Below, one piece after another: positions 58,358-64,000 of a DNA stretch of 64,000 nt (position 1 is the stretch's first letter; every line of letters starts with the position of its first letter). The translations under genes were made by a program, and so were the position numbers. The DNA comes from Candidatus Gastranaerophilales bacterium (GTDB lineage Bacteria > Cyanobacteriota > Vampirovibrionia > Gastranaerophilales > Gastranaerophilaceae). The notes beneath the pieces are model-generated. The model saw only the letters and a list, made by a program, of their open reading frames with translations. It was not told the origin of the DNA and did no database searches. The stretch spans positions 1 through 64,000 of the forward strand of contig CAJUKY010000001.1 in NCBI GenBank assembly GCA_910587055.1, written 5' to 3'.

Positions 58358-59398
58358 TTATATATCCTCAGTTACAATAATTTTGTGGTCAAGATTGCTT
58401 TTTTGCAAAAAACCGTAGCCTTCTCCTCCGATATTATTAGCGCAATGAATGGCAGCATTTCCGGCACTTATGGTTACGGAATTTTCCGTAAACTTTAGTA
58501 TATACCCCAATTCTGTCGAAGCTTCCGTACCTGAATAGTTTGAATAAATTGTTTCTATAATATCACCGGTTTGAAAGTTTGAGGCATTACTGAGTACTTT
58601 TGAAACAAAACGCGCCCTGTATCTTAAGGGATTTATATTTAAATTGTGCTGAAAAGTATATGTTGCTTTCGGAAGAAGTTTAAACCAGACAGATTCGGCA
58701 CGTTTTGAAAGATTACTTCTGCCTGCATCGGTTATAAAGTTACAATCCGCATCAAGATACTGGCTGTTAAATGTATAATTCGAAACCCCGGTTATGCTGC
58801 TGTTTGAAATTGTAACAGAACCCAGCGGAATTCCTTCAAATTCAATCCATGAAACACCGTTAAATTTATAACAGCACCATGGTTCAAGGGTCATAAGCCA
58901 TATATCATCAATTACCACGCTTGAAGGTTTAAAAGTTGATTTGATTATTTTTGTATTAAAAAGTTCAACATTCCCTTCAAGACTTAAAAATATATTATAA
59001 CTTCCATCGGCGTATCCTGTAGTATCAACATTATCTATGTATTCAAATGTTTCAGAATCGCCGAATGCGTTTGTACCCGTTAATACAGGATAAGCACCTC
59101 CGATTTTAAAACTTAATATACTTTCATCAAAACTCAATATATCCGGTGTTTTGCCGTCCGATGCGAGGTTTGCACAGTTTATGCAAAATTTCGATGTTGA
59201 AGTTTTATTTATCGTTTCAGCTTCAGATATAAAATCGTTAAACATATCTTCTTTAACATATTTCATATCCTCTTTTAAGGCGTTTATACCTTCATTTTGC
59301 TTGTTCAATTCTTCCTGAACAGCTGAAAAATTTTCATTTACTTCATCCGCTTTGGCCTTTGTGCCTGCGGTGAAAACATTTGGTATGTTAAAAGACAT
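58358..59398 (-). CDS. phage tail-fibre-like protein
   Basis: 346 residues. The N-terminus has the widespread phage fibre signature FTAGTKAKADEVNENFSAVQEEL, followed by a coiled coil (INALKEDMKYVKEDM) and a long beta-rich body (YNIFLSLEGNVELFNTKIIK; GSVTISNSSITGVSNYTF; YILKFTENSVTISAGNAAIH) suited to a trimeric fibre. No other phage structural gene is adjacent. GAGGAGAT lies close to the ATG. It is the first gene of a three-gene minus-strand unit with the holin-like and amidase genes. Confidence 0.75.
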   Translation of the reverse strand: MSFNIPNVFTAGTKAKADEVNENFSAVQEELNKQNEGINALKEDMKYVKEDMFNDFISEAETINKTSTSKFCINCANLASDGKTPDILSFDESILSFKIGGAYPVLTGTNAFGDSETFEYIDNVDTTGYADGSYNIFLSLEGNVELFNTKIIKSTFKPSSVVIDDIWLMTLEPWCCYKFNGVSWIEFEGIPLGSVTISNSSITGVSNYTFNSQYLDADCNFITDAGRSNLSKRAESVWFKLLPKATYTFQHNLNINPLRYRARFVSKVLSNASNFQTGDIIETIYSNYSGTEASTELGYILKFTENSVTISAGNAAIHCANNIGGEGYGFLQKSNLDHKIIVTEDI

Positions 59399-59717
59399 AA
59401 GAATGTTATCTCCTCTTTAATTTTAAAAGTAGTGTTTAAAAATTCAGCGCCGTTTTTTAAATTTAATTTATATTTTTATTGTAGGGATAAAATTAAGTTT
59501 TTCAATAAAGTAAAATTACTCAAGTTAAAGTCTTAAAAAATAAGGCAAAATCATTGACACATAAGCATTTTCAGTTTTTTATCATTTTTTTATCCCATTA
59601 TTAAGTTTGTAACAATTTAATAGCTCTCATGTGCTATTTTAGAAAAAATTAAGATTTTTGCAAAAATTTATAGTAAGGTTAACTTATAGACTATAAATTG
59701 ATGGGGGATTTTATTTT
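59399..59717. other. gene-free AT-rich region
   Basis: 319 bases without a supported gene or strong structure. TTGACA occurs at 59554-59559 without a good -10 at 17 bases. GATGGGGGA just before 59718 is the ribosome site of the next gene. Confidence 0.6.
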
Positions 59718-60194
59718 ATGAAAAAGAATTCTGTAAAAATTGCAAGCTTTGTATTTGCCTTAGCTCTGGGATGTTCTATAGCATCGGCAGAACGCAAATT
59801 TCCGGTAAAAGAAGTTAAGTCTGAAGCCGTATCTTTGCCCGTAATTACGGTTCCCGCCGATCAGGTTAAAGAAAAAATTGAAGAAAAGGTTGTAACTCCT
59901 GCCGTTGATGCTAAAGGTGACGTTATAAAAACAGGAAAAGAAACAAATGCGCCTTTATCAGATATTAAAAATAAAGATGAGATTTTAATTAAACATGAAA
60001 ACAGTGAGGCTGAAACATCTGAAATAGTACCCAATACCGCACCTGTTGTTGAAAAGATTGAAACAAAACAGGAAGGTACAATTTTTGATGTTTACGGAGT
60101 TAAAGAACATTTAAAAATTAAACCCGAAAACAGCATTCAAAACGAAATAAAAGACACTGCCGTTAAAGAAAATAAAGAAGAGGTTTCAAAATAA
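59718..60194 (+). CDS. secreted, disordered acidic protein
   Basis: 158 residues. A signal peptide (MKKNSVKIASFVFALALGCSIASAE, about 1-25 region) precedes a low-complexity Lys/Glu/Val/Pro-rich chain (VITVPADQVKEKIEEKVVTP; ETSEIVPNTAPVVEKIETKQ) with few hydrophobic residues, so it is probably disordered. No domain is recognised. A GGGGG-containing ribosome site lies before the ATG. The 3' end overlaps the convergent glycosyltransferase by nine bases. A periplasmic linker or storage-like role is only a guess. Confidence 0.7.
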   Translation: MKKNSVKIASFVFALALGCSIASAERKFPVKEVKSEAVSLPVITVPADQVKEKIEEKVVTPAVDAKGDVIKTGKETNAPLSDIKNKDEILIKHENSEAETSEIVPNTAPVVEKIETKQEGTIFDVYGVKEHLKIKPENSIQNEIKDTAVKENKEEVSK

Positions 60195-61085
60195 ATAATT
60201 TAAAATATTGTATTTGTTTGCTTTAAGTACAGTATTTGAATTTTTGATTTCTGAAATAAATTTTAAAAGGTAGGGGATTTTGTTTAAGATCCCCACTTTT
60301 TTGTAAAAATAGGCAAAAGTATTAATTTTTCTGTCAAAATAAGCCTCTTTTATTTCATCAAAATATTTATATTCAAAGACAATTTCATCCGCCATTTTAT
60401 AGGCTTTAAAATAATTCTTCCAATTGTTATCAGCCTTAAATGAAACAGAAGCTTTTCTTATTCTTCTTGATACAAGAATATCTTTTACAAAGCTTATTTT
60501 ATCCGCTTTTATTAATACTTCGCAGGAAAACGGAAGGTCTTCGGCACATTTAATTTCAGGAAATTTTATATTATTTGAAATCAAAAAATCTTTTTTATAA
60601 ATCTTATTCCACGGTTCAACAAGTTCAATAAGCGAAGTGTTTTTTATATTATGCAGATTGCCTGAAAGGTTTTCATCAATGCTTTTAAGCAGATGTGCCG
60701 CCCTATGATTTGAAAATTTTTGTTTTTTTTCAATAAATTCATTTGAAGCACAAATTACAATATCGGAATTTGTATCCTGCGCTTTTTTTACCATTTTTTC
60801 AAAGAAAGTATCTTTGCAGATATCATCACCGTCAAAAAATATTATCCATTCCCCCTTTGCTTGTTTTAATCCGAAATTTCTTGCACCGCCCGCGTATAAT
60901 TTTTCAACCGTGAAAATTTTAATGCGGGGGTCATCAAAAGATTTTAAGATTTCAAGAGAATTATCATTTGATGCATCATTCACAAATATGAGTTCAAAAT
61001 CAGAATATGTCTGGTTTAAAAACATATTAACGCAAGTTTTTATATATTTTTCAAGGTTATAGACAGGAATTATAACAGAAATCAT
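60186..61085 (-). CDS. family 2 glycosyltransferase
   Basis: 299 residues from MISVIIPVYNLEKYI (the frame extends to 61142, but the first 19 residues are not family-like and no ribosome site is seen). GT-A fold: VIIPVYNLEKYIKTCVNM, LIFVNDASNDNS, ARNFGLKQAKGEWIIFFDGDD with the DxD motif and a mid-region EPWNKIYKKDFL. It adds a sugar to a lipid or glycan carrier using a nucleotide sugar, probably for LPS or surface polysaccharide given the dTDP-rhamnose genes next door. It is divergent from rfbC. Confidence 0.88.
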   Translation of the reverse strand: MISVIIPVYNLEKYIKTCVNMFLNQTYSDFELIFVNDASNDNSLEILKSFDDPRIKIFTVEKLYAGGARNFGLKQAKGEWIIFFDGDDICKDTFFEKMVKKAQDTNSDIVICASNEFIEKKQKFSNHRAAHLLKSIDENLSGNLHNIKNTSLIELVEPWNKIYKKDFLISNNIKFPEIKCAEDLPFSCEVLIKADKISFVKDILVSRRIRKASVSFKADNNWKNYFKAYKMADEIVFEYKYFDEIKEAYFDRKINTFAYFYKKVGILNKIPYLLKFISEIKNSNTVLKANKYNILNYLF

Positions 61086-61163
61086 AAACTTAATATTAAC
61101 ACAATTTTTATCCCTTGCGTCATGCAGGCTAATATTATACAATTTTTATCAAGGAGAGATTTT

Positions 61164-61724
61164 ATGCCGTTTAATTTTATTAAAACAGAAATTGAGGGGC
61201 TCATTTTAATTCAACCCGAAATTTTTAAAGACGGACGCGGTTATTTTTTTGAAAATTTTAAAAAAAGTGACTTTTTAAAAAATAATATAGAAGTTGATTT
61301 TGTACAGGAGAATTGTTCTAAATCAACAAAAGACGTACTTCGCGGACTTCATTTTCAAAAAGCACCTTATGCACAGGGAAAACTTATTACCTGCACAAAA
61401 GGAAGCATTACGGATTGCGCCGTTGATTTAAGACAAAATTCAAAAACTTTTAAAAAGTATCTTCTATTTAATTTGAACGAGGAAAATAAGCACTCTTTGT
61501 TTATCCCGAAAGGTTTTGCACATGGTTTTTTGACATTATCGGATGAAGCCTGCATATCTTATAAAATAACGGGAGCGGAATATAATAAAGAAGCAGAGCG
61601 CGGAATAATCTACAATGACCCTGAATTAAATATTAATTGGAACCTTAATTTTAAACCGGTTTTAAGCGATAAAGATAAAATCTTACCCGAGCTTTCCGCA
61701 CTCCATAAGGAGGATTTATTTTGA
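61164..61724 (+). CDS. rfbC: dTDP-4-dehydrorhamnose 3,5-epimerase
   Basis: 186 residues from MPFNFIKTEIEG (AAGGAG upstream). It isomerises dTDP-4-keto-6-deoxyglucose at C3 and C5. Cupin-fold motifs: DGRGYFFENFKKSDF, QENCSKSTKDVLRGLHFQ with the catalytic His, KLITCTKGSITDCAVDLRQNS, FIPKGFAHGF and YNDPELNINW. The next gene's TTG overlaps its stop. It is the first gene of the rfbC-rfbB-rfbD set for dTDP-L-rhamnose. Confidence 0.97.
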   Translation: MPFNFIKTEIEGLILIQPEIFKDGRGYFFENFKKSDFLKNNIEVDFVQENCSKSTKDVLRGLHFQKAPYAQGKLITCTKGSITDCAVDLRQNSKTFKKYLLFNLNEENKHSLFIPKGFAHGFLTLSDEACISYKITGAEYNKEAERGIIYNDPELNINWNLNFKPVLSDKDKILPELSALHKEDLF

Positions 61725-62695
61725 AAATTTTAGTCACGGGAGGAGCAGGTTTTATCGGCAGTAATTTTATACATTATATGCTTAAAAAATATGATTATAA
61801 AATTATAAACCTTGATAAATTAACATATGCCGGAAATTTAGAAAATCTGAAAAGTATCAAAAATAATAAAAACTACAGTTTTATAAAGGGAGATATATGC
61901 GATAAAAATCTGGTATCAAATATTTTAAAAGACTGCGATACCGTTATAAATTTTGCCGCAGAATCCCATGTTGACAGATCGATTGAAACACCGGAAATTT
62001 TCCTGCAGACAAATGTTCAAGGTACATTAAACCTGTTAAACTGTGCACTTAAAAAAGGAATTCAAAAATTTATTCAAATTTCAACAGATGAAGTATACGG
62101 CAGCATAAAAGAAGGCTATTTCACAGAATCCACCCCTATTTCACCAAACAGTCCGTATTCGGCTTCAAAAGCAAGTGCTGATTTATTTGCGCTTGCATAT
62201 TTTAAAACATACGGCTTGCCTGTTATAATTACACGTTGTTCCAATAATTACGGACCGTATCAATACCCTGAAAAACTTATCCCGTTTTTTATTTCAAGAC
62301 TGCTTGAAAATAAAAAAGTGCCGCTTTACGGAGACGGAGGCAATATACGCGATTGGCTTTATGTTGAAGACCATTGCAGAGGAATTGATTTAGCCCTTCA
62401 TAAAGGAAAAATCGGCGAAGTATATAATATCGGCGGGCATAATGAAAAAACAAACCTTGAAATTACAAAAATTATCCTAAAAAAACTGGGTAAAGATGAA
62501 AATTTGATTGAATTTACAAAAGACAGACCCGGGCATGACAGACGCTATGCAATTTCAAACGATAAAATCAAAACCGAGCTCGGTTTTGAACCTCAATATT
62601 CATTCGATGAAGGTATTAATGCTACAATAGAATGGTATTTGAAAAATACAGAGTGGATAAATAATATCAACAATCGTACGGAGAAAAAGATATGA
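61721..62695 (+). CDS. rfbB: dTDP-glucose 4,6-dehydratase
   Basis: 324 residues, TTG start (AGGAGGA upstream) overlapping the rfbC stop by four bases. It is an extended SDR: GGAGFIGSNF (NAD loop), NFAAESHVDRSI, STDEVYGSI, YSASKASADLF with the catalytic Tyr and Lys, and RCSNNYGPYQYPEKLIP. The conserved DE pair after the T of the triad is present (TDEVYG). It converts dTDP-glucose to the 4-keto-6-deoxy intermediate. Standard length. Confidence 0.97.
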   Translation: MKILVTGGAGFIGSNFIHYMLKKYDYKIINLDKLTYAGNLENLKSIKNNKNYSFIKGDICDKNLVSNILKDCDTVINFAAESHVDRSIETPEIFLQTNVQGTLNLLNCALKKGIQKFIQISTDEVYGSIKEGYFTESTPISPNSPYSASKASADLFALAYFKTYGLPVIITRCSNNYGPYQYPEKLIPFFISRLLENKKVPLYGDGGNIRDWLYVEDHCRGIDLALHKGKIGEVYNIGGHNEKTNLEITKIILKKLGKDENLIEFTKDRPGHDRRYAISNDKIKTELGFEPQYSFDEGINATIEWYLKNTEWINNINNRTEKKI

Positions 62696-63534
62696 AAGTG
62701 CTGGTAACAGGGGCAAACGGAATGCTCGGGCAGGTTTTGTGCCCCGTCTTTGAGGATAACGGGTTATATGTAATCCCCGCAGGGCACAAGGAACTTGATG
62801 TTACAAATTATAAAACGGCAAAAGCTGCTATAGAAAATATTATGCCGCAGATTATAATTCACCTTGCAGCATATACAAATGTTGATAAAGCGGAAGAAGA
62901 ATTTGAAACAGCCATTAAAATAAATAAGAACGGAACAAAAAACATCGCAAAAATATCAAAAGAAATTAATGCAATTATGGTATATATTTCAACAGATTAT
63001 GTTTTTGACGGTGAGAAAAACACCCCTTATACACCGGCTGATACGCCAAATCCGCTTAATAAATACGGACTTTCAAAACTTGAAGGCGAAAAAGCCGTAC
63101 AGGAAAATACAGATAAATATTATATAGTAAGAACAAGCTGGTTGTATGGTCCTGATAACAGACCGCAAGGCAAAAACTTCGTTGACACAATGCTAAATCT
63201 TGCTCAAAAAAATGATGAAATTAAAGTAGTGGAAGATGAAACCGGCTCTCCTACTTACACAATCGATCTTGCAATGGGAATTTTAGGAATAATAGGGAAG
63301 CCTTTCGGAATTTATCATATTTCAAACGAGGGAGAAACTTCCAGATTTAATTTTGCAAAAGAAATATTTAAACTTGCAGGATTAAACCCGGAACTTACCC
63401 CCATACAAAGCAAAGAATATATGACAAAAGCAAAACGCCCGAAATACAGCTCTCTTCAAAACAGCATTCCGATAAGGCACTGGGCAGAAGCTCTAAAAGG
63501 TTACATAGATTATAAAGAAAGTTTAAATCAATGA
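62692..63534 (+). CDS. rfbD: dTDP-4-dehydrorhamnose reductase
   Basis: 280 residues. It is an NADPH-dependent SDR completing dTDP-L-rhamnose: TGANGMLGQVL, HLAAYTNVDKAEEE, STDYVFDG, PLNKYGLSKLEGE with the YxxxK pair, RTSWLYGPD and GNFVDT-like NFVDTML. It overlaps rfbB by four bases and the next gene by four bases, so the set is one transcript. No rfbA (thymidylyltransferase) is in the window. Confidence 0.96.
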   Translation: MKVLVTGANGMLGQVLCPVFEDNGLYVIPAGHKELDVTNYKTAKAAIENIMPQIIIHLAAYTNVDKAEEEFETAIKINKNGTKNIAKISKEINAIMVYISTDYVFDGEKNTPYTPADTPNPLNKYGLSKLEGEKAVQENTDKYYIVRTSWLYGPDNRPQGKNFVDTMLNLAQKNDEIKVVEDETGSPTYTIDLAMGILGIIGKPFGIYHISNEGETSRFNFAKEIFKLAGLNPELTPIQSKEYMTKAKRPKYSSLQNSIPIRHWAEALKGYIDYKESLNQ

Positions 63535-64000
63535 TACAAAATTTAATATTATTCATATTTGAAATTTTAAGCATATTCCTGCTTATAGTTTTCACGCCCG
63601 TTTATTTTTTAATAAGAGCAATCTCAAAAAAACCAACGGAAGGATTTTTAACCAAAGCTGGAGATTACAAAAAAGCTGCAAAATATATTGAACTATCAAA
63701 AAAACAAGGGCGGATACTTATGTTCCACGGGGTTTCCGTGGGCGAGGTTATTGCACTTGAAAATTTAATAAAATTAACAAGAGAAACCTTTAAAGAAGCA
63801 AAAATTCTTATCACCACAGGCACAAAAACAGGTCAGGATATCGCAAAGAAGAAATACGGCGAAATTGCAGACTGTATTACATATTTTCCCTTTGATTTGC
63901 CGATTTGCACTAAAAGTTTTTTTAAAAAAATAAACCCTGATATTATACTTATGGCTGAAACCGAATTATGGCCTTTCTTTGCACGGTATGCAAAAAAATA
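63531..64000 (+). CDS. waaA: Kdo transferase WaaA, N-terminal part (cut by window edge)
   Basis: About 156 codons of a frame open to the window end. An N-terminal membrane anchor (IQNLILFIFEILSIFLLIVF) is followed by FHGVSVGEVIALENLIKL (GT-B acceptor site with Glu), ILITTGTKTGQDIAKKKYG, ITYFPFDLP and MAETELWPFFARY, all typical of WaaA. The enzyme adds Kdo to lipid A precursors, so the cell makes LPS. The start overlaps the rfbD stop by four bases (ATGA). Confidence 0.9.
   Translation, partial: MIQNLILFIFEILSIFLLIVFTPVYFLIRAISKKPTEGFLTKAGDYKKAAKYIELSKKQGRILMFHGVSVGEVIALENLIKLTRETFKEAKILITTGTKTGQDIAKKKYGEIADCITYFPFDLPICTKSFFKKINPDIILMAETELWPFFARYAKK

Overview
The window looks like a chromosomal segment of an AT-rich, diderm, probably non-photosynthetic bacterium. 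My best guess is a gut lineage of Cyanobacteriota (Melainabacteria, Gastranaerophilales-like). The guess rests on the low GC content, LPS genes (a WaaA-type Kdo transferase and dTDP-rhamnose genes), LL-diaminopimelate aminotransferase, anaerobe-style peroxide defence (Fur/PerR regulator, rubredoxin, rubrerythrin) and several lineage-type proteins that start with a short 'F-x-G' peptide. This is inference; no rRNA is present to settle it. The standard bacterial code fits, and TTG and GTG starts are common.

Layout. 1-5.3 kb: a partial tRNA-Leu, rpsO, a degenerate PurD-like ATP-grasp protein, yidD, a large glycine-rich pseudopilin and two small HTH regulators. 5.3-13.8 kb: a Ski2-like helicase, a secreted hypothetical protein, an M16 peptidase coupled to a radical SAM/SPASM protein, and dnaA. 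13.9-27.3 kb: an EF-hand coiled-coil protein, a TPR-NHL protein, dapL, tsaD, a possible 6S-like RNA, bioY-rimI, speD, a response regulator with a CtpA-type protease, a Y-family polymerase and pheT. 27.3-32.1 kb: a catabolic-type operon (2-hydroxyacid dehydrogenase, deoC, ACT protein, UPF0210) bracketed by two paralogous loci, each with a tiny hydrophobic peptide gene facing a convergent small RNA. 32.1-46 kb: a MerR-like regulator, a SLOG-fold protein, pcrA, a Clp_N-only protein, dtd, rpsA, ispH, an aldolase and thiC. 46-52 kb: an accessory stretch of tiny AbrB-like and membrane proteins, tRNA-Arg preceded by two 108-bp repeats, a DUF4062 protein, repeats and hypothetical proteins. 52-57.4 kb: peroxide-response operon, creD, dgt and an aldehyde dehydrogenase. 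57.4-59.4 kb: an orphan phage-type fibre-holin-amidase cassette. 59.7-64 kb: cell-envelope sugars (GT2, rfbC, rfbB, rfbD, waaA).

The most interesting system is the pair of loci at 27.5 and 31.6 kb. Each has, on the minus strand, a strong Shine-Dalgarno and a 24-26 aa hydrophobic peptide. Each also has, on the plus strand, a TTGnAA-N16-TATAAT promoter driving a short RNA that ends in a hairpin overlapping the 3' end of the peptide gene. A 12-nt direct repeat in the RNA matches a copy upstream of the peptide gene, so the two transcripts could pair. This is the layout of Fst/par type I toxin-antitoxin loci. The peptide-coding core is nearly identical between loci, while the pairing repeats differ, as expected for two non-cross-reacting systems.
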